Numbered from the stretch's first letter, positions 52,411 through 61,205 are shown. The stretch is DNA of 64,000 bases from Planctomycetota bacterium (GCA_019456145.1 VRUL01000014.1:79192-143191), one strand, 5' to 3'. Made by a program: numbers and translations. The notes: a model not told the origin generated them from the letters alone.

Positions 52411-52821
52411 TCATCCATCTTCGGCTTGCATCTGCTGTACCATGCTACCACTGTCGTAGATCTCCCAGGCTTCCGCCAACTTATCGTCGCTGATCCGGAA
52501 GGTGCTGATGGCCGATAGATGGATGGAGTTGCCTCGAGGTGCGATCCCCGCACAGTCGCCAGTGTGACGAGCGTAGAAGACGAAGTGACAATCCACCTTG
52601 TCACCTTCGGCCAGCATAAAATCGATTTCGATTCGCGCGTCGCTGAAAGCGCCTCCCACAAACTCCGTGAAAAACTTCTTCACGCCCGCTGGTCCAGGCG
52701 GCATTTCGGGCGGGAAATGGTGATCCACGAACGTGGTCGCTACGATATTTTCGATCCCCGACAGATCCCCCATTGTTTCCTGGTAGTAACGACGCACCAG
52801 TGCTTTGTTTTCTTCCGACAT
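52411..52821 (-). CDS. SnoaL-like (NTF2-fold) protein
   Basis: A 136-residue cytoplasmic protein of the SnoaL/ester-cyclase type: MSEENKALVRRYYQETMG, then DHHFPPEMPPGPAGVKKFF, FMLAEGDKVDCHFVF and STFRISDDKLAEAWEIYD. The DHH and the central Asp are positions used by family members for catalysis. Many close homologues have no known function. GGAG precedes the start. It stands alone, convergent with the sulfatase gene. Confidence 0.7.
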   Translation of the reverse strand: MSEENKALVRRYYQETMGDLSGIENIVATTFVDHHFPPEMPPGPAGVKKFFTEFVGGAFSDARIEIDFMLAEGDKVDCHFVFYARHTGDCAGIAPRGNSIHLSAISTFRISDDKLAEAWEIYDSGSMVQQMQAEDG

Positions 52822-53078
52822 AATCAGGCTCCGACTGAAAAGGTACTTTAGAAGTCTCCCTGACTTTCACAGTTCGCTCGTGGTCCCTCAAGCGAGGACA
52901 CCGCCGCGTGATTGTCGAACGAAACCAAATGCCAGGGACAGTAAATTTAATTTTCAATAACTGGAAAGAATATACTCCCCGAGGGCAGGCAGGTCAAGGG
53001 CAAAAGCAGACGCGATTACCAGTTTTGGAAGGGCTTGCAGAAAAGGCCTCCTTTGCCTCTAAGAACGGTTCGCCGATG

Positions 53079-53906
53079 CTACATCTGGAAAATGGATTTC
53101 GTCATATCCACCCACTTCCTCAATCGGGCCCGGTCACCGTTGACCGTATAAACATCCCTGAAAAGAATCTCAACGTTGCAGTCCTTCGCAGCCGCATAAG
53201 TCTTCTTCATGTCCGCTTCCAGAAGCTCCCAGTCAGGATTGGCACCGCTAATATAGGCCGGTGTAGGCTTACGCGAAAACACGTACTTGTCCTCCAGCAT
53301 TTCAGCCGTCTTTGCAAAATCGGACCATCCCGAAACCGAGACAGATCTAAGGTTTTCTATCGCCTCAATAATAAGATCGAGCCTGTCGTCCACCCGTTCA
53401 CAGCAGCCGTAGTAAACAAGCCCGAACTTCTCACTTAGTTTCGCCAGATAAGGAAGAACAAATTCATTATACATTGCAGGCGATATACACTCGGATTCCT
53501 GTGACTCGGCCCATCCCCACAAATTCTTGAGCGTAACCTTCTGGTGGCAATCTGCTTCCGGAAGATCGGACACATACCCATAACTTCGAGGCCCCGCCAT
53601 CTGGCTGTCGGTGTTCAGTGCAAGAAGACCTTCTGTTTCCAGATAATCGAACAGGGCGATTCTGTCCTCCAGCATATATGCCATCAGCTTATGTATCGCT
53701 TCGGGAGCATCGTAAGGCCAATACAGCAGCCCGTCATTGCCGATGAACCTGTACACCTGCCACGTAAGCCCGAAAAAGTAATTCCCGTTAAAGCCCGAAT
53801 CGCCGAACTCTTCATCCCCGAACTCATAGATAAATGGATCATAGCCACCAACCTTAACCGGCAGGATATCGGCCATAACATCCTCCAGCATCCCTTTAAA
53901 CATCAT
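53079..53906 (-). CDS. URO-D-family protein, probably N-terminally shortened
   Basis: A 275-residue protein that aligns by eye with the C-terminal two-thirds of uroporphyrinogen decarboxylase-like proteins: FFGLTWQVYRFIGNDGLLYW, DAPEAIHKLMAYMLEDRIAL, SDLPEADCHQKVTLKNLWGW, LVYYGCCERVDDRLDLI and SVSGWSDFAKTAEML. Relatives have ~390-410 residues, so about 120 at the front, including the substrate-side N-terminal strand region, are missing; a stop codon lies twelve codons before the ATG. AAAGGA before the start means it could still be translated. It may be a decayed copy. A different URO-D-like gene lies at 18737. Confidence 0.6.
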   Translation of the reverse strand: MMFKGMLEDVMADILPVKVGGYDPFIYEFGDEEFGDSGFNGNYFFGLTWQVYRFIGNDGLLYWPYDAPEAIHKLMAYMLEDRIALFDYLETEGLLALNTDSQMAGPRSYGYVSDLPEADCHQKVTLKNLWGWAESQESECISPAMYNEFVLPYLAKLSEKFGLVYYGCCERVDDRLDLIIEAIENLRSVSVSGWSDFAKTAEMLEDKYVFSRKPTPAYISGANPDWELLEADMKKTYAAAKDCNVEILFRDVYTVNGDRARLRKWVDMTKSIFQM

Positions 53907-54026
53907 CGTCCTTTCAAGGTCGACCGATATTGTCCATCAGTGATGAGCAAGAATTTATTTACCATATAGTCGGTTGAAAAGCAAGGTAAAGTGCCTGTCA
54001 CTAAAGATGTTGCCACAATAAGGGAA

Positions 54027-54060
54027 TTCATTTCATACCTACGACCTGATTAGTATGCGC
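54027..54060. repeat. 34-base dispersed repeat, copy 2
   Basis: Matches 25889-25922 with one difference. See that entry. Confidence 0.65.
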
Positions 54061-54110
54061 CACTCCAAAATTCAAAAAGTCACAGGTTCTTAACGGGCTA
54101 ATTATGGACA

Positions 54111-54152
54111 TAAAAAAAGAGATAACTCCATATACAACACGGAGTTATCTCT
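54111..54152 (-). terminator. hairpin with T-tract on the minus strand
   Basis: AGAGATAACTCC (54118-54129) pairs perfectly with GGAGTTATCTCT (54141-54152), loop of 11. On the minus strand it is followed by a run of seven T. It would stop transcripts running leftwards out of the island region, but no minus-strand gene is seen to its right, so it may end an unannotated small RNA or insulate the boundary. Confidence 0.6.
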
Positions 54153-54441
54153 AGGTCTCAATAGCGGGGGCATCATATGCACATCTGAAGATATCACATG
54201 GTATTGATATTATGCCTCAATTATGGCTTAATGATTGTCGATGTTGTCGGTAATCAGGAGCCCCGTGTTTTCGTAAGTTGTTTTATTGCAAACACTTATA
54301 ATTTGTCGCCTGTCCAGATAGTGACATGCTATATTGGAGGTTTTATCGCAATACATGTTGTCGTAAAGTGGTGCTACAATGCTATATGATTCAAATGCAA
54401 CATTTGCATGAAGAAATGGTATTATATCGATGTTTTATTAT

Positions 54442-54468
54442 TTGATTCATGCATTCCAACAATATAAT
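54442..54468 (+). promoter_or_regulatory. promoter candidate of the first island gene
   Basis: TTGATT (54442-54447) and TATAAT (54463-54468), with a short 15-base spacer. The first island gene starts at 54537 with AGGTGA before it. Confidence 0.35.
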
Positions 54469-54536
54469 CAGTTATATACAGTAAGACTCTATCAATCCCG
54501 CATTGATCGGGTGAAAAGACTAAAAACAGGTGAATT

Positions 54537-55349
54537 ATGCAAGAACTCGAAATCCTGCAACAACGATTCAACGAAATGGCCACACAATTCCCCGGGTTGA
54601 TACACATTCTGACTGTCAGGCCAAAAAATAAGAAAGAACCAAAGCTTAGACCTGCATATATGCCTAATAAAGACAATCTTCTTATAATATGGGGACATGG
54701 CCTGGTCAGGAAACATAAACCCGAAAGAAATATGAAGCACTGGCTCATTAAACCTCACCATGAGTCGTGGAATAATAAGGATGCTTCCGAAAACCTTCGA
54801 AATTTAGCTGAGAAAGCAGGACGAGTTTTCCTTGAAAAAGGATTTTTGGATCATTTTAAATTGTCGGAACACATCTTGAAGCTATCTCAATACAAATTAA
54901 ACAATAATCGAAGAGTTCAGTTTTGGGTACTAATCGTTCACGAGCTTGGAAATGCTAAAAGATGTGTGAGTGAGTGGCCTGATATTAAAACTAGTCTTTT
55001 GCATGATCTACATATTAAAGGTTCTGGCAAAAAACCTATTCAAGCATACCATGAAATACTGAAAGACTTTTTTCTGGAGTCGTCATTGGTTATTTCTAAG
55101 CTGCTGCAAATAGAAAAAGAAATTGCATCGCAGAAAGATGCCACAATAATAAAGAGTGAAAAATGTCCTGATGATTTAATCACCCTGGTAGTAGCAGGAA
55201 ACAATTATCACATCAGCAGAATAACTCTGTTGCGTGCAATAAAAGATGGCCGTTTACGTTCTTACCGTCCAGACAACTGCGCCAAAAATCATCTGCACAT
55301 GGTTAGTGAATCTCAAGTAGCTTCTTATTGGCCAGCCAAAAAGGGCTAA
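54537..55349 (+). CDS. island protein of unknown function with a possible C-terminal DNA-binding domain
   Basis: A 270-residue protein I do not recognise. The first ~200 residues are mixed alpha/beta with a LIIWGHGLVRKHKPER segment and a long basic helical region. The C-terminal ~60 residues (VVAGNNYHISRITLLRAIKD, then GRLRSYRPDNCAKNH) look like a winged helix or excisionase-type HTH, in which a residue set picks the recognition helix after a turn and ends in a wing. Such a protein could be the recombination directionality factor or a regulator of the island. AGGTGA precedes the start. It is followed by a 158-base gap before the methyltransferase gene. Confidence 0.4.
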   Translation: MQELEILQQRFNEMATQFPGLIHILTVRPKNKKEPKLRPAYMPNKDNLLIIWGHGLVRKHKPERNMKHWLIKPHHESWNNKDASENLRNLAEKAGRVFLEKGFLDHFKLSEHILKLSQYKLNNNRRVQFWVLIVHELGNAKRCVSEWPDIKTSLLHDLHIKGSGKKPIQAYHEILKDFFLESSLVISKLLQIEKEIASQKDATIIKSEKCPDDLITLVVAGNNYHISRITLLRAIKDGRLRSYRPDNCAKNHLHMVSESQVASYWPAKKG

Positions 55350-55507
55350 TCATCAGGAAAACTACCATTTCCAGTTGTATCATTTTTGTATCAAGCAATA
55401 TCATTACGGTATCAAACCATCAATCTGACTGTATTTTCTTTGATTCTTTCCTTTTACTTTCGAAAATCTGACATAAACGGATTGTTATTCAATATAAGGA
55501 AAGAACA

Positions 55508-56710
55508 ATGCTAATACGAAAAATACCAATCAACAAAATCAATCCTGCTCCATACAATCCACGTAAGGACCTGCAGCCTGGCGATCCTGAGTACCAGAAG
55601 CTGTTAAAAAGTCTGGACGAGTTCGATTGCGTAGAGCCCTTGGTCTGGAACTGCCGCAGCGGCAACTTGGTCGGTGGTCATCAGCGATTCAAGATTCTCA
55701 GTGCCCGCGGTGATAAGCATGTTCACTGCAGCGTAGTAGATCTTTCACCTGAGAAGGAAAAGGCGCTGAACCTCGCTTTAAATAAAATCTCCGGCGACTG
55801 GGACAACCAGAAACTCGCCCAGCTTCTCGATGAGCTTATTAAAGAACCTGACTTTGACTTTGAAGTCACTGGATTTGACCTTCCTGAAGCTACCAGGCTT
55901 ATCGATGACATTCTTATGCCTGATAGCTCTGGTGAGGAAAATTTCGATATCGATTCTGAGCTCCGAAATATAACCAGGCCTATTACAAAGCGAGGTGAAA
56001 TCATTGAACTGGGCCCACACAGGCTATTATGCGGCGACAGCACCAGAAAACGAAATATAGATAAGCTCTTCGGTGACGAAAAGCCTGATTTGATCTTTAC
56101 CGATCCGCCCTACGGCATCGATTATATTGCTATCAAGGATAAGGCTAAAGTATCAAACGATACCTCTAAAAGCTTAGCCAGATTGCTGAAAGTTGTCGCC
56201 GATACCAACTGTAACACCAAATATGTATGCGGTCACTGGAAGAGTTTCGGTTATTACGAAAAGGTGCTCGCCCCCCCTGCTGCCCTGATCGTATGGAACA
56301 AATCACAGCAGTTTAGTTCGATGAAAGGTCACAACTTCCACCTGTACAATCCCCGGCACGAATTCATCTTCTACTATGGCTCCCAAAAACACAAGGCCGG
56401 ACTCTACGAGGAAAATGTCTGGAATATACCAAACGAGATATCCATAGACCATCCGACAATCAAGCCTGTATCCCTGTGTATTCGTGCTATACGCAACAGT
56501 TCTGTAAAGAATGGCATTGTCTTTGATCCATTTTTAGGTAGTGGCTCGACACTCATTGCGACAGAGAGACTGGGCAGAAGATGCTTTGGGATAGAACTTG
56601 AGCCGAAGTACTGCGATGTCATTGTTCGAAGGTATATTGCGACAGTTGGCAAGATTTCCGTCTCAAGAAAGCTCGCCGAACGGTATTGTCCGAAGGAGGT
56701 GGCGATATGA
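55508..56710 (+). CDS. phage-type ParB-domain DNA methyltransferase
   Basis: A 400-residue protein. Residues 1-~125 are a ParB/Srx-like domain (INKINPAPYNPRKDLQ and GNLVGGHQRFKIL). The rest is an N6-adenine/N4-cytosine methyltransferase: LIFTDPPYGIDY (catalytic DPPY at ~198-201) and, later, FDPFLGSGSTLIATERLGRR (S-adenosylmethionine motif at ~340). The order DPPY before FxGxG puts it in the beta-type group. Such ParB-methyltransferase fusions are standard in phage packaging regions. No restriction enzyme accompanies it, so it probably protects or marks the element's DNA. AAGGA precedes the start; the end overlaps the next gene (ATGA). Confidence 0.85.
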   Translation: MLIRKIPINKINPAPYNPRKDLQPGDPEYQKLLKSLDEFDCVEPLVWNCRSGNLVGGHQRFKILSARGDKHVHCSVVDLSPEKEKALNLALNKISGDWDNQKLAQLLDELIKEPDFDFEVTGFDLPEATRLIDDILMPDSSGEENFDIDSELRNITRPITKRGEIIELGPHRLLCGDSTRKRNIDKLFGDEKPDLIFTDPPYGIDYIAIKDKAKVSNDTSKSLARLLKVVADTNCNTKYVCGHWKSFGYYEKVLAPPAALIVWNKSQQFSSMKGHNFHLYNPRHEFIFYYGSQKHKAGLYEENVWNIPNEISIDHPTIKPVSLCIRAIRNSSVKNGIVFDPFLGSGSTLIATERLGRRCFGIELEPKYCDVIVRRYIATVGKISVSRKLAERYCPKEVAI

Positions 56711-57303
56711 GTTCTCCCAAATCGAAACAATTGCGATGCATGGACCTTCTCAAGGGGATAAAGGCCGGTACTGTCAATCCTGCGACACTTCTGCCGGATC
56801 AAAGAAGGCCACTGGTGGTATTATTAATGACCGAGGGCCAATCTACTGCTGAAATAGCGCATTTACTTGATACTTCAGACCGAACCATCGAGCGCGATAA
56901 GAAAGACATCCGTGAAAATAATGCAATATCAAAGGATCCGGAACTTGGCAATGTCATGGCCGGCAGACTGTCTGATGAAGCTCAGATCTGTATTCAAAGA
57001 ATTCGTAAATTCCAGCGTGATAGTAATTGCCCTCCTGCTACCAAGATCGACGGTGAGAAGGCTTGTTTTCAGATTACCGACAACCTGGCTGAGAGACTCC
57101 AGAGTATGGGGTATTTACCTACAGCCGCCAAAAAACTCGAAGCCGATCTTATGCATCATACCGACACCCCCCTCTCGCTTACTGAAATAAAGTCTGAGGC
57201 CCAGCGTCTGCAGGATATTGAGGTAAAACTGCCGGAAAAGCAAACCAAGAAGGTCAGGAGCAGAACTTTAAAGCAGAAAGGAAAAAATAATGATCAAGCA
57301 TAA
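56707..57303 (+). CDS. HTH protein, candidate terminase small subunit
   Basis: About 198 residues. The start ATG overlaps the methyltransferase stop (ATGA). Near residues 37-65 it has a helix-turn-helix (MTEGQSTAEIAHLLDTSDRT, then IERDKKDIREN) of the sort found in terminase small subunits and small phage regulators. The C-terminus is Lys-rich. Its place directly before the terminase large subunit, overlapping it, is the usual position of a small terminase, and the DNA-recognition role fits; the sequence itself is too general to prove it. Confidence 0.55.
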   Translation: MSSPKSKQLRCMDLLKGIKAGTVNPATLLPDQRRPLVVLLMTEGQSTAEIAHLLDTSDRTIERDKKDIRENNAISKDPELGNVMAGRLSDEAQICIQRIRKFQRDSNCPPATKIDGEKACFQITDNLAERLQSMGYLPTAAKKLEADLMHHTDTPLSLTEIKSEAQRLQDIEVKLPEKQTKKVRSRTLKQKGKNNDQA

Positions 57304-58879
57304 TATAGATAGAAATATACTATCCGAAGATCTTCGTCACCAAAGGCGACGGTTGGGTGCAAAATCACCTCATGCCTTTGCAGATGTATATTTAAAAAAT
57401 AACTGCAATGCACCTTATTCAATAATGCATTTTGAGATGTTCCAGAAGCTGCAGTATATAACCAGATGCAGAAAGGCAAAGGTTGCGATAGCTGCCCCGC
57501 GTGGTCATGCTAAAAGCACTATTGTAAGCCTGGTGTATGTACTCTGGTGTGTTTTATATCAGAAGGAAAGGCTTATATTAATCGTCTCCAATACCACAGA
57601 GCAGGCAGTTGCCCTTTTGAAAGATATCAAACAACAGTTAAGATCCAATCCTCTGCTTGTTTCAGATTTCCCGGAAGTATGTAGCGGCAAAAAACCCAGG
57701 CCCTGGCGCGACAATCAGATCCAGCTTCCCAATGGAGCTATGATCCGTGCCTATGGCGCAGGCCAGAGCCCCCGAGGCATTAAAAATGACAAGGTCAGGC
57801 CCGGCCTTATCATCGCAGATGACCTGGAAAATGAAGAACAGGTTGAATCTGAAGAACAGCGTGAAAAACTCCGTTCCTGGTTCAGCGGCACCCTGCTAAA
57901 TACCGGCCATCAATATACCAATGTAATTGTGGTAGGCACCATACTTCACCAAAACTCACTATTGGCCAATTTAGTGGATTCACAGAGATCTCCCGGTTGG
58001 GATGGGAAAACATACAGGGCAATAATAGAAACCAGTGACTTTCCAGAAATGTGGGCAAGATGGTCTTCGATTTTTAGATCCAGAGATGAATATAAAGGTA
58101 AGACAGGTGCCGCTGGTGCAAAGAAATATTTTAGGTATAAAAAAGAATGGATGCTAAAAGGAACAAAGGTGTTATGGCCCGAGTGGGATAGTTATCACGA
58201 TCTTATGCTTTTACGGCAAACCGAAGGAGATATATATTTTCAGCGTGAAAAGCAAAACCGTCCCATGGACCCAAGACGATGTATATTTAAAATAGAAAAT
58301 ATCATCTTCTGGGACGATGAATTCCATGATACGCAACACCTGATTGAGGCTATCGGTAACAGAGCCCGTTTCTTTGGGGCGTGTGACCCAAGTATGGGAC
58401 GCACTGCTAAGGCAGATTACACGGCCATAATCGTTTTGCTAAAAGACATCAGGACCAAAATTATGTATGTCATTGCCGCCGACCTGCTTCATTGTACCCC
58501 AGATCAAGCCATTCAGAGGATAGTACAGTACGCTGATATATATCGTTTCTCACGGTTTGCAGTTGAAAGCAACAATTTTCAGCAGCTCATGGTAGATGAT
58601 TTAAAACGCCGTCTTCTATTAAAAGGCCGCAAGGTCTATATCAAGTCTCTGCATCACAACTCTCATAAGAACTCCCGCATTGGCAGCCTTGAACCACATG
58701 TAAGTCAGGGATTTTTGAGATTCAACAGGAAGCACCAGGAGCTTCTGCGGCAATTGACCCAGTTCCCCCTGGCAAAGAACGATGATGGCCCTGATGCCCT
58801 GGAAATGGCAGTCTACACCGCAACACAAATAAAAATTGTTGGAGCATTGCGACCATCAAATAAATACAGAAGATGGTAA
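57290..58879 (+). CDS. phage terminase large subunit
   Basis: A 529-residue protein with both functional halves. The packaging ATPase has Walker A VAIAAPRGHAKSTIV (~67-77) and Walker B GLIIADDLENEEQ (~170-180). The C-terminal nuclease has the expected acidic residues in FFGACDPSMGRTAKADYTAI (~360), FAVESNNFQQL (~423) and NDDGPDALEMAVYTA (~495), so it looks intact. The enzyme translocates phage DNA into a procapsid and cuts it. The start overlaps the HTH gene; AAAGGA precedes it. No portal, protease or capsid gene follows, which is odd for a phage and fits a satellite or remnant. Confidence 0.9.
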   Translation: MIKHNIDRNILSEDLRHQRRRLGAKSPHAFADVYLKNNCNAPYSIMHFEMFQKLQYITRCRKAKVAIAAPRGHAKSTIVSLVYVLWCVLYQKERLILIVSNTTEQAVALLKDIKQQLRSNPLLVSDFPEVCSGKKPRPWRDNQIQLPNGAMIRAYGAGQSPRGIKNDKVRPGLIIADDLENEEQVESEEQREKLRSWFSGTLLNTGHQYTNVIVVGTILHQNSLLANLVDSQRSPGWDGKTYRAIIETSDFPEMWARWSSIFRSRDEYKGKTGAAGAKKYFRYKKEWMLKGTKVLWPEWDSYHDLMLLRQTEGDIYFQREKQNRPMDPRRCIFKIENIIFWDDEFHDTQHLIEAIGNRARFFGACDPSMGRTAKADYTAIIVLLKDIRTKIMYVIAADLLHCTPDQAIQRIVQYADIYRFSRFAVESNNFQQLMVDDLKRRLLLKGRKVYIKSLHHNSHKNSRIGSLEPHVSQGFLRFNRKHQELLRQLTQFPLAKNDDGPDALEMAVYTATQIKIVGALRPSNKYRRW

Positions 58880-58958
58880 CCGCAATAATAGCATAAATCA
58901 GGGATATCCCAAAATCCCGGACAAGCCCGTTTTTGGCCGAAAAGAGCAGGTTCTCCCG

Positions 58959-59034
58959 GTGAATATTAACCATTAATATTCACTTATTATCTGGCTATAA
59001 ACCTCACAGTATGCGTGTATGGGGCTGGTTTATA
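58959..59034. promoter_or_regulatory. two dyads upstream of the serine recombinase gene
   Basis: GTGAATATTAA-cca-TTAATATTCAC is a perfect 25-base dyad (58959-58983). TATAAACC (58996-59003) and GGTTTATA (59027-59034) form a second inverted pair ending 13 bases before the recombinase ribosome site. They may be operators, or part of a recombination site; attP often lies directly beside the integrase gene. Confidence 0.45.
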
Positions 59035-59056
59035 ACCTTTTTAAGGAGCATACGAA

Positions 59057-60889
59057 ATGGCCAGAAACAAATCGAATCGAAGGCAGGATTCCGCGGTCGG
59101 ATATGTCCGAAGGTCCACCGACAAGCAGGAACAATCCATAGGCGATCAGAAGAAGGAAATTGAATCTTATGTCCAGGAACACAGTCTTAGATTGCTCAAA
59201 TTCTACATTGACGATGCCATCAGCGGCACTTCGGTAACTAAAAGACTCGCCTTCCAGCAGATGGTCAAGGATGCAGAATCTTCAAACTGCCGGTTCAGCT
59301 ATATCATTGTCTACGATGTAAAGAGGTTCGGCAGACTCGATAACGATGAAGCAGGCTACTATAGACATCGATTGAAGACACACGGCGTTGAAGTCCTCTA
59401 CATCAATGAGAACTTCAATGGCGATTATACTGATGATCTTTTGAGGCCGGTAAAGCAGTGGCAGGCTCGACAGGAATCCAAGGACTTATCAAAGGTTACT
59501 ATAAGAGGGCTGCTTTCAAAGGTTGAAGGTGGATGGTGGATGGGAGGTACACCCCCCTACGGTTATGACCTTCGCTACCAGAATGCCGAAGGGAAATTCC
59601 TCTTTAAACTCCGCTTTATGCCCGATGGCTCAAAACAGCTCCTCGATGAAAAAAACAATCTAATCCGTAAACTTGCCCGTGGCGAATCGCTGAACATATC
59701 CAAACGGGACCAGGCCAAACTTACATTAAGTGAACCGAAACGCGTAAAAATAATCAAACAGATCTTCCAGATGTATGCAGTACAGGGCAAAGGTTATAAA
59801 TCTCTTACCGACACACTGAATCAGCAAGGTATTCCTACACCACGAGGACCACGGTGGTCACACATCTACAGCGGCCACTGGACAACTTCCACTGTCAGGG
59901 CCATCCTGGTAAATCCCATTTATTCCGGTGACATGGTCTGGAACAGAAGAACTGATGCACGCTTCCACCGGATAAGTAAAGGCCAGGCAGTAGACCGCAA
60001 AGGTGTGCATGGGGCAAGATTGGTACCTAACTCTAAAACGGACTGGATTATTGTCCGTGATGCTCATCCGCCTTTGATTAGTCGGCGATTACTTGAGCAA
60101 GCCAAACAACGGCTTGAAAATCATCCCAAGTCGATCGAGCAGAAAAAACGTGTTCATCATGGGAAAACATGGAGCGGCCAGCGCAGCCGGTTCGTACTCT
60201 CCGGCCTGATGAAATGCAGTCTCTGCGGTAATCGTTACCAGGGAGTCACACGAATCAAAGGAAAAAAGCGAAACGACGGCACAAGAGTAAAAACCTATTA
60301 CTATGGCTGCGGTGGCTATATTACCAAGGGAACAAGCATCTGCCGGATGAATGCAATACCCAAGGCCGTACTGGAATCGAAGGTCATAGAAACTGTGCTG
60401 GACTTTTACAGTTCGTATCTTGAAAAAGGCGGCCGACATAAACTCGCCGAAGCCGTCAAGGCCCAGACAAAGGCAGAAAAAGAAGATATCACATCCGCAC
60501 GCAAGCGGGCCCAGGCTAAATTGGAAAACATAACCAAGGTCATAAACAACCTGCTGGATAACATCACAGAAACAAACCGCGACCACGTTGACAGAAGGCT
60601 CAACGAACTAACCACCCAAAAGCAGCAAATTGAAACCCGGCTGGAAGAACTGGAGCGACTATCTCTATCGCAGGCCGAGATTGATACGATAGTTAATGAG
60701 GGTATGCAGTTCCTGGCTTCTCTGGAATTTACCCTTGACAATAGCCTGCCCCAAGAAAAGCTCACAGCCATAAGGCAATGCGTAGAAAAGATCGGTATCA
60801 ATAAACCTGTCGGAGAAATCACGCTGGCTATCCGAACGGCACCGATACACAATCTGCCAGCTACTCAAGAACTTAGGTTCTCTGTTTAA
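59057..60889 (+). CDS. large serine recombinase (phage-type integrase)
   Basis: A 610-residue large serine recombinase. Residues ~10-155 form the resolvase catalytic domain: AVGYVRRSTDKQEQSIGDQ with the nucleophile Ser at about 20, VYDVKRFGRLDNDEAGYY, and the partner Arg residues in RLDNDEAGYYRHRLK. A recombinase domain follows (GWWMGGTPPYGYDL, then YSGDMVWNRRTDARF), then a zinc ribbon (CSLCGNRYQG, then YYGCGGYITKG) and a coiled-coil near residues 455-545. It looks complete, so it could integrate or excise the island. AAGGAG precedes the start. It is the last gene of the island and points to the right border near 60.9-61.1 kb. Confidence 0.9.
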   Translation: MARNKSNRRQDSAVGYVRRSTDKQEQSIGDQKKEIESYVQEHSLRLLKFYIDDAISGTSVTKRLAFQQMVKDAESSNCRFSYIIVYDVKRFGRLDNDEAGYYRHRLKTHGVEVLYINENFNGDYTDDLLRPVKQWQARQESKDLSKVTIRGLLSKVEGGWWMGGTPPYGYDLRYQNAEGKFLFKLRFMPDGSKQLLDEKNNLIRKLARGESLNISKRDQAKLTLSEPKRVKIIKQIFQMYAVQGKGYKSLTDTLNQQGIPTPRGPRWSHIYSGHWTTSTVRAILVNPIYSGDMVWNRRTDARFHRISKGQAVDRKGVHGARLVPNSKTDWIIVRDAHPPLISRRLLEQAKQRLENHPKSIEQKKRVHHGKTWSGQRSRFVLSGLMKCSLCGNRYQGVTRIKGKKRNDGTRVKTYYYGCGGYITKGTSICRMNAIPKAVLESKVIETVLDFYSSYLEKGGRHKLAEAVKAQTKAEKEDITSARKRAQAKLENITKVINNLLDNITETNRDHVDRRLNELTTQKQQIETRLEELERLSLSQAEIDTIVNEGMQFLASLEFTLDNSLPQEKLTAIRQCVEKIGINKPVGEITLAIRTAPIHNLPATQELRFSV

Positions 60890-60975
60890 ACAATGGCCGA
60901 ATTATAGATGTTGGTCCCTCACTCAAAACAAGCCTATGTAAGATATCGGTCAAATATGCCCCCGGGTATACCCCG

Positions 60976-61034
60976 CCCCGTTAGAAATTTTCTTGTTTTC
61001 TGTGTATTATTACCCCATAGAATTTCTAACGGGG
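60976..61034. repeat. CCCCGTTAGAAATT inverted-repeat element, copy 2
   Basis: CCCCGTTAGAAATT (60976-60989) and AATTTCTAACGGGG (61021-61034) are perfect 14-base inverted repeats, 31 bases apart. It resembles the looser pair at 42534-42595. Both are intergenic. Confidence 0.75.
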
Positions 61035-61162
61035 TTTAACTGGTCAAATCAAAATCGCCCCCATATTCGCATACTTCAGACAGGATTAACAAGATTTCCT
61101 ATTTATTTACCCCCTGTTTTTATCCGGCAAATCCTGTCTAAAAATGAGCACCCCGCAATACA

Positions 61163-61205
61163 AAAAACAACCGGGGCCTATACCGAACTAATCGGTATAG
61201 GCCCC
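61163..61205 (-). terminator. Rho-independent terminator of the LamG-protein gene
   Basis: GGGGCCTATACCGA (61173-61186) pairs perfectly over 14 bases with TCGGTATAGGCCCC (61192-61205), loop of five. On the minus strand it is followed by GGTTGTTTTTTG. It lies 68 bases beyond the stop at 61273. Confidence 0.8.

Larger units (their letters stand above)
53907..54536. other. intergenic region at the left edge of the phage-like island
   Basis: About 630 bases without a credible gene. From left: a 34-base repeat (54027-54060), a minus-strand terminator-like hairpin (54111-54152), AT-rich sequence, and a promoter candidate at 54442-54468 facing the first island gene. The change from coding-rich host DNA to AT-rich DNA suggests that the island boundary lies somewhere here; no attachment-site core was found. 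Confidence 0.45.

Noticed and set aside
54160..60970. short inverted word CGGGGGCAT (54165) / ATGCCCCCG (60956) as island attachment sites
   Set aside because: Only nine bases and in inverted orientation, whereas attachment cores of an integrated element should be direct repeats.
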